Positions 36,551-44,477 of a stretch of 47,747 nucleotides of DNA are shown here, piece after piece. Within the stretch, counting starts at the first letter, position 1; every line of letters begins with the position of its first letter. Below the pieces are notes generated by a model. It searched no databases, was not told the origin of the DNA, and was given only the letters and a program-made list of their open reading frames with translations. Source of the DNA: Myxococcota bacterium (lineage in GTDB: Bacteria > Myxococcota_A > Polyangia > Fen-1088); the NCBI GenBank assembly GCA_025934105.1, contig JAICYS010000011.1, positions 1-47,747 on the forward strand, given 5' to 3'. The translations under genes and the position numbers were made by a program.

Positions 36551-37116
36551 CGGGCCGCCCCGTTCTCGAGCAGGCGCGCCTTCAGATCGGGCCGCTCGCG
36601 CATCTCGCCCGCGAAGGCGCTGGTGATGACCGCCGACTGATCGTGCTTTTCGGCCGGCAGGGCCAGGCAGAGCTGCTCGGCCTCCATGACGCAGCCGGCG
36701 CCGCGCGCGCCCAGGTGCTGCCACAGCGCCTCGGCGATCTGGCTGGTGGCCCGCTCTTGCAGCGTGAGGCGCTTGCTGAAGCAGTCGACCAGCTCGGCCA
36801 GCCGCCCGAAGCCGGCCAGCTTGCCGTTCGGCATGTACGCCACGTGCGCGACGCCCCGATAGGGCAGCAGGTGATGAGGGCACATGGCGTGGAACCGCAG
36901 CCCGCGCACCACGACCACGTCGGGGTCCGCCTCGCCCGTGACCGGGTCGCCCAGGATGGCGGCGGGATCCATCTGGTAGCCGGCCAGGAACTCGGCCCGC
37001 CAGAGCTGCGCCACGCGCCGGCCGGTCTCGCCGAGGTCGGGATCGGCGGCCGGATCGCGCCCGGCCGCCCGCAAGAGCGCGTCGACCGCCGCGCGCAGTT
37101 CCGGCTCTCCCGCCAC
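36547..37116 (-). CDS. divergent GTP cyclohydrolase I (FolE) homologue
   Basis: 189 residues. The FolE fold is clear from FHAMCPHHLLPYRGVAHVAYMPNGKLAGFGRLAELVDCFSKR and LQERATSQIAEALWQHL. Zinc ligands Cys and His in MCPHH are kept (usual CEHH is CPHH), as is the later Cys in EAEQLCLALP. The His that normally precedes that Cys by one residue (H-x-C-M) is Gln, and the M-R-G-V/I segment with its conserved Arg is replaced by LALPAEKHDQ. These are catalytic or substrate-binding residues in E. coli FolE, so activity may differ. GTG 37116 is chosen because GAGGG lies about 7 nt upstream; GTG 37128, overlapping the DUF2203 stop, is an alternative. Confidence 0.8.
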   Translation of the reverse strand: MAGEPELRAAVDALLRAAGRDPAADPDLGETGRRVAQLWRAEFLAGYQMDPAAILGDPVTGEADPDVVVVRGLRFHAMCPHHLLPYRGVAHVAYMPNGKLAGFGRLAELVDCFSKRLTLQERATSQIAEALWQHLGARGAGCVMEAEQLCLALPAEKHDQSAVITSAFAGEMRERPDLKARLLENGAAR

Positions 37117-37124
37117 GCCGTCCC

Positions 37125-37568
37125 TCACTCCAGCGTCTGCGGCGCCCGGTTGACCTCGGCGTCCACCGGCTGGCGCGCGCCAAAGCCACCGTCGACCGGG
37201 TGCCAGTACTCGACCTTCTTTTCGCCGAGCCGCCAGCAAAGGAGGATCTGTTCGCCCAGCCGCTGCGACGGAAAGTCCACCAGGCCGACCTCGACGTCCT
37301 TGACCTCGCCGCCCACCGCCTTGACGCGCGCGAGCTGGTCGGACAGCGCCTCGTAGTAGCCACGGAACAGCGCCTTGGCGCGCCGCACGTCGGGCGAGCC
37401 GTCGTCGCTCTCCAGCAGCTCCTCGCGGCTCATGCGGACGTTCGCACGTTCCAGCTTGTTTTCCAGCGTGCGCAGGCCGGCGCGCAGCTGCAGCACGTCG
37501 ATGAAGATCCGCTCCAGCAGGGGGACCAGCGCATCGACGTCTGCGACCGTGAAATTGGTCCGCGGCAT
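37125..37568 (-). CDS. DUF2203-family protein
   Basis: 147 residues. It has the DUF2203 plan: an N-terminal FTVADVDALVPLLERIF helix, a charged coiled-coil-like middle (RTLENKLERANVRMSREELLE), then EVKDVEVGLVDFPSQRLGEQILLCWRLGEKKVEYWHPVDGGFGARQPV, which matches the family's D-E-GL-DFP-LCW-LGE-WH-GF-RQP pattern. The biochemical role of the family is unknown. ATG 37568 is 10 bp after the TldE-like stop. Confidence 0.85.
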   Translation of the reverse strand: MPRTNFTVADVDALVPLLERIFIDVLQLRAGLRTLENKLERANVRMSREELLESDDGSPDVRRAKALFRGYYEALSDQLARVKAVGGEVKDVEVGLVDFPSQRLGEQILLCWRLGEKKVEYWHPVDGGFGARQPVDAEVNRAPQTLE

Positions 37569-37578
37569 CCGGCGTACC

Positions 37579-39504
37579 TTACATCAAAGGGCGAGGCTGT
37601 TGCGCGCCGACGGAACTGGCGCTTGCCGGCGCGGCCGGGACCGGACGATCAGGGGCCTTCCCGGGTTTTTTGTCCGGCAAGGCCAGCGGTGACGGATAAA
37701 GCGGCGGCTTGCGGTTCCGCCCGGTCTGCCGCCGGATGTCGACGTCCGAGACCAGCAGGGGCGGCGAGATGATCGTCGACGGAACGCCTGAGAAGCCCGC
37801 CCCCCCGTCGAGGTAATTGTCGACCGTGGGCTCGCTGCCGACGGCGGCGATGTCCTTCAGCGACCGGGGCAAGAGGTTCTCGAGCAGGACGCCGCGCACC
37901 AGCGTCTCCTTGCCGTGGTCCAGGCGATAGACCACCAGCGGGCGAACGGGGGGCGGCCCGTGCGAGCCCAGGCCGAAGGACAGCAGCGCCATCAAGTCGT
38001 CCCCTTCGCTGCCGGGCAGCGTCTCGTCGTCCAGCAGGCGGACCACGTAGGTGGTGACCCCGCCGGTCTTGGCGATCTTCCCCAGCTCGCCGACCAGGCC
38101 GGACCGCGCCACCGGGTGCGCGCCCGTGACGATCAAGGTCCCGACCCGCGCCCGCGGCGACGCGAACCGCGGCGCGCGGGCGTGGCCGTTCGAGTGCGCG
38201 ATCTCCTTGCGGGGCGTGCGCGACATCAACAGCCCCTTCAGCACGCCGTGCTCGATCACCGGCACGCGCTGCGCCGGAACGCCCTCGTCGTCGATCTTGT
38301 AGGCGCCGAACAGCGGCGCGCCGCCCGGTCCGGCGCCCAGCGTCGGGTCGTCGACGGCGCCGAGGAGGGGCGCGGCCACCTTCTGTCCTAGCTTGCTGGC
38401 CAGCGCCGGCTGGTCGTTCCCCTCGTCGCTGCCGGCCTGGGCCGTCCGGGGCGGCGGGGTGCCGGCGATCTGATCGCCGAGGAGCTGCTTGACGAGCTGC
38501 GGGGCGGCCAGCCCTTCGAACAGCACCGCCCCCGCGCCCGAGGTGGCGACCGGCGCGGTGCGCATGGCCACCAGCTCTTTGGCCATGGCCCGCACCGCCT
38601 TCTCCATCTGCGGCAGCGGCGGCAGGCCGCTGGGCGTGAGCGCTGTGAACGGGACGAAGCTGCGCAGCTTCATCCCGTCGGGAGCCTGGGTGTCGGCCAC
38701 CACGTCGATGCGCGTCGTGCGCTGGAAGTCGTCGACGAACGAGCCCTCGCTGGAGGCGAACCGGCGGCGCACGATGGCGTAGGTCGCCGACACGCGCGAG
38801 GTCTGGATGTCGGGAAACTCCGCCAGCAGCGCCGACAGCTTGCGCGCCGTCTCGCGCAGCGCATCCGGCTCGGCGGCGCCCGACGGGAACGGCACCTCCA
38901 GGTGCGCGGGCGGCTCCTTCGAGAAGTCGCCCACCGCCGCGTCGTCCTCGCCGGCGCCGGCCTGCCCCTCGGCGGCGGCGCGCTTGCGGGCCAGCGTCTC
39001 CAGCGCCGTCTTGTAGGCCTCGTCGGTGCGCAGCCAGAGCTCGCGCCGGATGGCCGCGTAGTCGTCCTCGAACGGGATGGTGTCGACGCGCGCGCCCCCC
39101 TCGAAGTTGGTGTTGTCGAAGCCGGGATCGCCGACGCGCAGGTCGGTGCGCAGCACGCGGCCCCGGTAGCCGTGCGCCACGGTCACCGCGCCCAGCGTGG
39201 CGTTCACCGTCGCCTGATCCAGGTCCGAGATCGTGTACGCGACGTAATAGGGGCGCGATTCGTCCCCCAGGTGCAGGTCGGCCATCGACCGGGCCAGCTC
39301 GTCCTGCATGGCGTTGCGCACGGCGCCGTCGTTCACGCGCACGGCGGAGGGGGGCGCGCCGGCGGCGGCCGGCAGCGGCGCGCCCAGGAGCAGCAGCCCC
39401 AGCGACAGCACCCCGGGACCAAGCCGCGCGCCTCCGAGGCCAATCCCTCGCCAGCCGTTCCGGCCGACCGCGCGGGTCCCGCGCCGAGCGTCGCGGCGCC
39501 TCAT
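37579..39504 (-). CDS. exported TldE/PmbA-like protein (non-catalytic partner type)
   Basis: 641 residues with signal-like segment VLSLGLLLLGAPLPAAAGA after a long basic N-terminus. It has the PmbA/TldD architecture (YYVAYTISD, VGDPGFDNTNFEGGARVDTIPFEDDYAAIRRELWLRTDEAY, a middle helical region, FGAYKIDDEGVPAQRVPVIEHGVLKGLLMSRTPRKEI, SNGHARAP). Where TldD has HEXXXH it has LFEGLAAPQLVKQLL, so the metal site is lost, as in TldE. It should pair with the downstream-numbered TldD-like protein, which overlaps its start by 4 nt. TldD/E normally is cytosolic and degrades or processes peptides such as microcin B17; a secreted version is unusual. Confidence 0.87.
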   Translation of the reverse strand: MRRRDARRGTRAVGRNGWRGIGLGGARLGPGVLSLGLLLLGAPLPAAAGAPPSAVRVNDGAVRNAMQDELARSMADLHLGDESRPYYVAYTISDLDQATVNATLGAVTVAHGYRGRVLRTDLRVGDPGFDNTNFEGGARVDTIPFEDDYAAIRRELWLRTDEAYKTALETLARKRAAAEGQAGAGEDDAAVGDFSKEPPAHLEVPFPSGAAEPDALRETARKLSALLAEFPDIQTSRVSATYAIVRRRFASSEGSFVDDFQRTTRIDVVADTQAPDGMKLRSFVPFTALTPSGLPPLPQMEKAVRAMAKELVAMRTAPVATSGAGAVLFEGLAAPQLVKQLLGDQIAGTPPPRTAQAGSDEGNDQPALASKLGQKVAAPLLGAVDDPTLGAGPGGAPLFGAYKIDDEGVPAQRVPVIEHGVLKGLLMSRTPRKEIAHSNGHARAPRFASPRARVGTLIVTGAHPVARSGLVGELGKIAKTGGVTTYVVRLLDDETLPGSEGDDLMALLSFGLGSHGPPPVRPLVVYRLDHGKETLVRGVLLENLLPRSLKDIAAVGSEPTVDNYLDGGAGFSGVPSTIISPPLLVSDVDIRRQTGRNRKPPLYPSPLALPDKKPGKAPDRPVPAAPASASSVGAQQPRPLM

Positions 39505-41321
39505 CGCGGGATCCTCTTGCCGGTCAGCGCCGGCGACGGCAGGACGGGCGGCTTGTCGTTCCCCTTGTCGCGGCGCTCGGTCTCGATCTGCTGGACCAGC
39601 AGGCTGGGGCTGGTGGCCGAGACCGGCACGAACCCGGACTCGGCGCCGCAGTAGCCGTTGAACGTCTCGTAGTCGTCGGAGGCGGCCATGATCTTCGACA
39701 GCGCGGAGAGCGGTGTGCCCACCAGGTCCACGCCACGCACCAGTTCGTCGGGGCGGCCGTCGACGTAGACGCGGTACACCAGGATGGGCAGCACCTTGAA
39801 CGCCTGCGGGCCGCCGCGCGCCGTGTTGGTGAACCCGCCCGAGATGTCCTTGAACGACAGGCCGTAGAGCTTGCCCTGGCGCCGCGCCTCGTCGCGCAGC
39901 ATCTGGCGGAGCTCGGCCGGCGGCACCACCCGACTCGGCTCGACGACCAGGTTGCCCTGGCGCGACACGATCGAGCGCCCCTCTTGCCGGCGGCCGTGGC
40001 CGTTCGACTCGGCGAAGCCGCGCGTCGGCGACCGGCTGAGCAGGAACCCGCGCAGAACGCCGCCCTCGACCAGCGAGGCGCGGGCTGCCGGCACCCCTTC
40101 GTCGTCGAAGCGGTAAAAGCCGTTCAAATCGACGCCGTCCAGCTTCTGCAGCGTGGGGTCGTCGAACACCGAGATGAACCCCGGCATGATCGGCTGGCCG
40201 ACCTTCTTGGCGAACGTCTGCCCCTCCTCCTCGCTCTTTTGCCGGTGCCCCTCGACGCGGTGGCCGAAGATCTCGTGGAAGAAGACGCCGGCCGCCTTCC
40301 CCTCCAGGATGGCGGGCCCGGTGTACGGCTCGGCCAGCGGCGCGCGCCGCAGCGCCTTGAGATCGGTGATGACGGCGTCGGCGGCCTTGGCCATCGCCTC
40401 TTCGCTGCCCAGCCCGGCCACCGCCTCGGCGTCGAAGCTCTCGAAGCGCTCCAGCTCCATCCCGTCGTCGGCGCGGGCGTTGGCCTCGATGAGCACGCGG
40501 ACGTAGTTGCGCCCGGTCTGGACGGCCGTCCCTTCGGAATTGAGCAGCCAGCGGTTGGCGCTGCTGGCCTGCAGCGTGACGTCCGAATCGAGGATCTCCG
40601 CCTGCCCGCGGAAGCGCGACGACAGGCGGCGCAGGCGCTGCTCCCAGGCCGGCACGTCGATGGTCAGCGAGGCCGGCGCGCCGAAGTAGGTGACCGGCTT
40701 TTCGCGCGCGAAGTCGTCGGAGGGGTCGTCCTCGGCCACCTTCAGCGTCCGCTGCGTCCGGATCTTCACCAGCCGCTCGGCCGCCTGTTCGTAGCGGCGA
40801 TCGGTCTCGCTCCAGGCCACCGTGCGCAGCGGCAGCGGGTCGTCGGTCAGCGGCAGCGGCACCGGATGGCCGGTGATCTCCGACGAGAAGTCGAAGTCGT
40901 TCGACCGGATGGCGTGCGTCGAGTCGAGCTTGTAGTCCCCCACCCGCACGTCGACGTCCAGGATGCGGCTGCGCCGCGCCGTCGACTGCACCAGCGCGCC
41001 GTAGCTGGCCATCACGTTGGTCTCGTTCCGGTCGTGGACCTCGTAGGCGATGAAGTACGGCGGCGGCTTGCCGCGCGCCGAGAGGTCCTTCATCCCGCGC
41101 CGCAGCTCTTCCTGCAGCGCCGCGAACCCGGCCGGCTGGGGCACGCCGGCCCCCGCGCGCGGATCGACGCGCACGGCGTCGGGCGGCTTGGCCGGAGCGC
41201 CGGGCGTGCCGCCGCCGGACGACGCCGCGACCGGCGCAGCCTGGTTCGCAGCGCAGGAAGCGCAGGCCGTGAGAAAGGCAACAACCAGAGGACGAATCGC
41301 GGGGCGAAACGGCAAGGGCAA
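39501..41321 (-). CDS. exported TldD-like zinc metallopeptidase
   Basis: 606 residues. Signal: LVVAFLTACASCAAN, with C20 or C23 a possible lipobox cysteine. Catalytic HEIFGHRVEGHR gives the HEXXXH motif at about H349, E350 and H354, and the conserved C-terminal MLRDEARRQGKLYGLSFKDISGGFTNTARG follows with the later zinc-site region. SRSPTRGFAESNGHGRRQ and FYRFDDEGVPAARASLVEGGVLRGFLLS are TldD blocks. It is therefore the active partner of the coupled TldE-like protein. TTG 41321 is used; TTG 41315 would give better spacing from an AAGAG box. First gene of the six-gene minus-strand operon. Confidence 0.88.
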   Translation of the reverse strand: MPLPFRPAIRPLVVAFLTACASCAANQAAPVAASSGGGTPGAPAKPPDAVRVDPRAGAGVPQPAGFAALQEELRRGMKDLSARGKPPPYFIAYEVHDRNETNVMASYGALVQSTARRSRILDVDVRVGDYKLDSTHAIRSNDFDFSSEITGHPVPLPLTDDPLPLRTVAWSETDRRYEQAAERLVKIRTQRTLKVAEDDPSDDFAREKPVTYFGAPASLTIDVPAWEQRLRRLSSRFRGQAEILDSDVTLQASSANRWLLNSEGTAVQTGRNYVRVLIEANARADDGMELERFESFDAEAVAGLGSEEAMAKAADAVITDLKALRRAPLAEPYTGPAILEGKAAGVFFHEIFGHRVEGHRQKSEEEGQTFAKKVGQPIMPGFISVFDDPTLQKLDGVDLNGFYRFDDEGVPAARASLVEGGVLRGFLLSRSPTRGFAESNGHGRRQEGRSIVSRQGNLVVEPSRVVPPAELRQMLRDEARRQGKLYGLSFKDISGGFTNTARGGPQAFKVLPILVYRVYVDGRPDELVRGVDLVGTPLSALSKIMAASDDYETFNGYCGAESGFVPVSATSPSLLVQQIETERRDKGNDKPPVLPSPALTGKRIPR

Positions 41322-41387
41322 CTCTTGGGCCTATAGCATAGACGTGACGAAGGGGTCAGCGCGAGTGTGCTACCGTCCGCGCCCATC

Positions 41388-42584
41388 ATGCTGCACCCCA
41401 AGCGCCGCATCCGCCCCGCCCCGCTGGCCAAGGGCTCGGCCGACGTGGCCGACCTGATCGACACCTACTACAACGCCTACAACGCCGCCCGCCTGCGCGA
41501 GGCCTGCCAGACCTTCGCGCGCATGATCGACAGCGGCGCCACCATCGGCGTCTCGATCGCCGGCGCGCTGACCCCCGCCGGGCTGTCGTCGGTGCTGGTG
41601 CCGCTGATGCAGGCCGGCTTCGTCGATTACCTGTCGTCGACGGGCGCGAACCTCTACCACGACCTGCACTTCGACCTGGGGTTGCCGCTTTATCGTGGAA
41701 TGCCCGAGGTGGCGTCGGGCGCGCACGACGTGGCGCTGCGCAAGGACGGAATCATCCGCGTGTACGACGTCCTGTTCCCCGCCGACGTCCTTTACAAGAC
41801 CGACGAGTGGGTCTACCGCGTGCTGCAGGCGCCCGAGTTCGGCAAGCGCATGTCCGGCTCCGAGCTGCACCACCTGATCGGCAAGTATGCCCTCGAGACC
41901 GCGCGCAAGACCGGCGTCGACAAGCCGTCGCTGCTGGCCGTCGCGCACGACCTGGACCTGCCGGTCTGGGTGGCGTCGCCCGGCGACTCCACCATCGGCC
42001 TCAATTTGTCGGCCATCAGCACCGCCCACCCGGACCGCGGCCCGCACCTGGACCCCGGCGCCGACGTGATGGAGATGTCGGCGCTGGTGCTGGACGCCAA
42101 GCGCGCCAAGGGGGGCCTTTCCGGCGTGGTGATCTTCGGCGGCGGCGCCCCCAAGAACTTCCTGCTGCAGACCGAGCCCCAGCTGCAGGAGATCTTGGGC
42201 GTCTCCGAGAAGGGACACGACTACTTCATTCAGATCACCGACGCCCGACCCGACACCGGCGGCCTGTCGGGCGCCACGCCGGCCGAGGCGGTGTCCTGGG
42301 GCAAGATCGACCCCGAAAAGCTCCCCGACACGGTGGTCTGCTACGTCGACTCGACGGTGGCGATGCCGCTCATCGCGTCCTACGTGCTGGCGAGGTGCAA
42401 ACGCCGCAAGCCGCGGCGGCTCTACAAGCGCATCCCCGAGATGGTCGACGCCCTGCGCGGCGAGTACCGCAAGACCGAGATGTACGCGCGCTACTGGGGC
42501 CGCCCGGAGAAGGCGGCCGCCCAGGGCGGCCCCAAGCCGAAGAGCGCCAAGCGGCGGACCGCGCCCAAGCGGACCCGCTCGTAG
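41388..42584 (+). CDS. deoxyhypusine synthase-family enzyme
   Basis: 398 residues from ATG 41388 (GTG 41367 possible). Family blocks are FARMIDSGATIGVSIAGALTPAG, VDYLSSTGANLYHDLHF, VFGGGAPKNFLLQ-like IFGGGAPKNFLLQTEP, and GGLSGATPAEAVSWGKI, which holds the Lys that forms the enzyme-imine with the aminobutyl group. DHS is archaeal/eukaryotic for eIF5A; bacterial homologues have no eIF5A and are proposed to make homospermidine- or spermidine-type polyamines using NAD. A Lys/Arg-rich tail (SAKRRTAPKRTRS) ends the protein. Divergent from the tldD operon by 66 bp. The 3' end of this gene is the source of the fossil at 44330. Confidence 0.87.
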   Translation: MLHPKRRIRPAPLAKGSADVADLIDTYYNAYNAARLREACQTFARMIDSGATIGVSIAGALTPAGLSSVLVPLMQAGFVDYLSSTGANLYHDLHFDLGLPLYRGMPEVASGAHDVALRKDGIIRVYDVLFPADVLYKTDEWVYRVLQAPEFGKRMSGSELHHLIGKYALETARKTGVDKPSLLAVAHDLDLPVWVASPGDSTIGLNLSAISTAHPDRGPHLDPGADVMEMSALVLDAKRAKGGLSGVVIFGGGAPKNFLLQTEPQLQEILGVSEKGHDYFIQITDARPDTGGLSGATPAEAVSWGKIDPEKLPDTVVCYVDSTVAMPLIASYVLARCKRRKPRRLYKRIPEMVDALRGEYRKTEMYARYWGRPEKAAAQGGPKPKSAKRRTAPKRTRS

Positions 42585-42659
42585 CCGCCGACGCAACGAA
42601 AGTCCGCGCCGATCCGCGGCGCGGCAGCAAGAGGCGCGGGCATTTGCGATGCTGGGCGC

Positions 42660-43065
42660 ATGACCATCCGACGCGCCGGCGCGCACGAGCGCGCGTTGCT
42701 CCTCGAGCTCTGGCAGGCGGCCGAGGCGTCCGCCAGCGTGACCGACCCCCCCGAAGACCTGGACCGCGCGCTGGCCAACCCCGCCCTGGCCTGCTTCATC
42801 GCCGAGGTCGACGGCCGCGCGGTGGGATCGATCATGGCCGGGCTCGATGTATCGGCTGGCGGTCCGTCCCGAGTTCCGCCGGCGCGGCGTCGCCCGGCGG
42901 CTGGTCGAAGCCGCGCACCAGGCCTTCGCGCAATGGGGCGCCCGCCGCATCACCGTCCTCGTCGACACCGATCGCCCGTGGGCGCTGTCCTTCTGGCAGG
43001 CGGTGGGATACCGGCCAGATCCGAAGATCTCGCGCTTCGCGCGGACCGCCGCACGAACGCCTTGA
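42660..43065 (+). pseudogene. frameshifted GNAT acetyltransferase
   Basis: The first 63 codons read MTIRRAGAHERALLLELWQ through FIAEVDGRAVGSIMAGLD. From 42847 the continuation, in the +1 frame, is MYRLAVRPEFRRRGVARRLVEAAHQAF, VLVDTDRPWALSFWQAVGY, ending TGA at 43065. Both halves are clear GNAT sequence, including the acetyl-CoA loop RRRGVAR. In relatives five or so residues, usually of the G-H-R-G-W type, join D and the next aromatic or aliphatic residue. Here they are missing at a GATG (42846-42849). A 17-nt deletion between two GATG copies would give exactly this frame change, but the ancestral bases are inferred. The protein is unlikely to be made intact. Confidence 0.78.
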
Positions 43066-43096
43066 ACGAAACGCGGCCGTCCGGCGACATGGGGTC

Positions 43097-44278
43097 ATGA
43101 GTCGACCGCCCATGGGTCCGGTTCTCATCGTTGGCGCTTTTTTGTCCACCTGGGTTGCGGTTCCGGCGCACGCCCAGGGAGGCCCGTTGCTGGTGGTCGT
43201 CGAGGCGCCACCGGAGCTGTCGGTCGACGCCGGCGAGATCCGGCGCGCCATCGGCACGGAATTGCAGGGCGCGACGATCGCGCCGGCCCGCTTGGTCTCG
43301 GACACGTCCGAGCGGGCGCTGGTGGTCAGCGTCGATCGCGAGCGGATCACGATGTCGCTGCGCCAGAGCACGGCGGTGCCGGTGACCCGGGCCATTCCGG
43401 CACCGGGCGACCGCGCCGCCCGCCTGCACGCCATCGCGTGGCTGGCCGGCAACCTGGCGCGCGATCAAGTGAGTGGCATCGTGGCAGAGAGCGCCGGCGA
43501 CGCGGCGCTGGCGAGCATGCCCGCCCTCGCGCCCGAGGCTCTCGCCTCGCCAGCCCGCGCCGCTGCACGGCCCCATACCCAGCCCCCCGCTGATCAGCCC
43601 GGAGCTGGACAGCCCGATACCCAGCCCCCCCCGCTGATCAGCCCGGAGCTGGACAGCCCGATACCCAGCCCCCCCGCTGATCAGCCCGGAGCTGCGCCGG
43701 TGTTGGCCACAAAGGCGCCACCGCCCGCTGCCTCGGCGCCACCCCGCTGGTTCGTCAGCCTGGAAGCCGGGGCGGTGGTCGGAGTCTATACCTACCTCGC
43801 GACGTGGGGCCGCATCCCGCCGTACAACACGCGTCCCATCTCGACGCTGTGGCGGCTGGAGCTGCGGCGCTTCACGCAGGACAGGCGATTTCTTCTCGGG
43901 GTGTCAGCCGAGGGGATCACCGGCTATTACAATCCTGAAGAGGTCGGCGCAGCCGGTTTCTGCGGCTGGAGCCGGCGACGAGGAAAGTGGGACGTCGAGG
44001 CCACGTTGGGGCTCGGTCTGGACGTCGGTCTCCGTCAGTTCACGCCGCAGGAAGAGATGACCTCGGCGACCGAGAGCTCGTCGACGGGCTCGACCACGAC
44101 GACCTTCGTGACCGGCCGGCTGGGCGGCGCCGTGTACGGCATGGCTGCCGCGGCCGTCTCTCGCCCGGTCGGCGAATCGGCCAACCTCTTCATCCGGGTG
44201 GGCGCGCACGTCTCGACGGTGGAACCGAATGACATGTTTGTCTGGACCGCGCTGGGCATCAGCTACGGGTTGTGGTGA
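43097..44278 (+). CDS. outer-membrane protein paralog 1 (unknown function)
   Basis: 393 residues. Signal: VLIVGAFLSTWVAVPAHAQ. A soluble domain (about 30-155) starts PLLVVVEAPPELSVDAGEIRRAIGTEL and contains SERALVVSVDRERITMSL and RLHAIAWLAGNLARDQVSGIVAE. Then comes a Pro-rich linker (about 160-215) built from imperfect repeats, and a barrel-like C-terminal domain starting RWFVSLEAGAVVGVY and ending FVWTALGISYGLW, with a terminal aromatic residue as in outer-membrane barrels. The linker is frame-shifted internally by variable C-runs (see the repeat feature) but returns to frame. About 85% identical in the N-terminal domain to paralog 2. ATG 43097 is used; ATG 43112 is an alternative. Function unknown. 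Confidence 0.8.
   Translation: MSRPPMGPVLIVGAFLSTWVAVPAHAQGGPLLVVVEAPPELSVDAGEIRRAIGTELQGATIAPARLVSDTSERALVVSVDRERITMSLRQSTAVPVTRAIPAPGDRAARLHAIAWLAGNLARDQVSGIVAESAGDAALASMPALAPEALASPARAAARPHTQPPADQPGAGQPDTQPPPLISPELDSPIPSPPADQPGAAPVLATKAPPPAASAPPRWFVSLEAGAVVGVYTYLATWGRIPPYNTRPISTLWRLELRRFTQDRRFLLGVSAEGITGYYNPEEVGAAGFCGWSRRRGKWDVEATLGLGLDVGLRQFTPQEEMTSATESSSTGSTTTTFVTGRLGGAVYGMAAAAVSRPVGESANLFIRVGAHVSTVEPNDMFVWTALGISYGLW
43576..43694 (+). repeat. 42-44 nt tandem repeat with variable poly-C runs
   Basis: Nearly three copies of a unit built around AG-(C)n-GCTGATCAGCCCGGAGCTG. The C-runs are 6 (43583-43588), 8 (43625-43632) and 7 (43669-43675). Units are 42 and 44 nt, and the third is cut after GAGCTG. 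Copies 1 and 3 are read as TQPPADQPGA, copy 2 as PPPLISPELDSPIPS, because +2 and then +1 nt shift the frame and restore it. Confidence 0.93.
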
Positions 44279-44337
44279 AGAACGCAGGTCCGTCTCGAGG
44301 ATCTCCGGCGCATCGACGCCTGCTTCCCGATGAGGCG
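44276..44337 (+). pseudogene. fossil of the sigma-factor gene 5' end
   Basis: GGTGAAGAACGCAGGTCC through CCCGATGAGG aligns with 45630-45690, the overlap and first about 20 codons of the intact ECF sigma gene, with one inserted A (AAGAAC against AAGAC) and about seven substitutions. Homology stops at GATGAGG, where sequence of a different origin begins. It is the left part of a duplication junction. Confidence 0.85.
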
Positions 44338-44446
44338 GCGCGAGCCGCGGCGGCTCTACAAGCGCATCCTCGAGATGGTCGAAGCCCCGCGCCACCAGGA
44401 CCGCAAGACGGAGATGTACGCCGGCGCAAACCCACGATTGGCTTGA
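44330..44446 (+). pseudogene. fossil of the deoxyhypusine-synthase-like gene 3' end
   Basis: From about 44335 to 44424 the sequence aligns without gaps with 42401-42490, at about 85% identity, including an identical run of 25 bases (CCGCGGCGGCTCTACAAGCG and on). The reading frame is preserved and reads PRRLYKRILEMVEA, then DRKTEMYAG, closing at TGA 44444-44446; ATG 44330 would even allow a 38-residue product. It is the right part of the duplication junction. Confidence 0.85.
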
Positions 44447-44477
44447 GCGGAACGCCCTGCTCCGGCGACATGGGGGC

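Noticed and set aside
42846-42849. Acetyltransferase frameshift as a simple sequencing error
   Set aside because: No homopolymer at the site, and about five conserved residues are missing as well, which a one- or two-base error would not explain. A misassembly is still possible.
44330-44446. 38-residue ORF as a new small gene
   Set aside because: It aligns with the last part of the synthase gene, has no own ribosome site, and is better explained as a duplication fossil.
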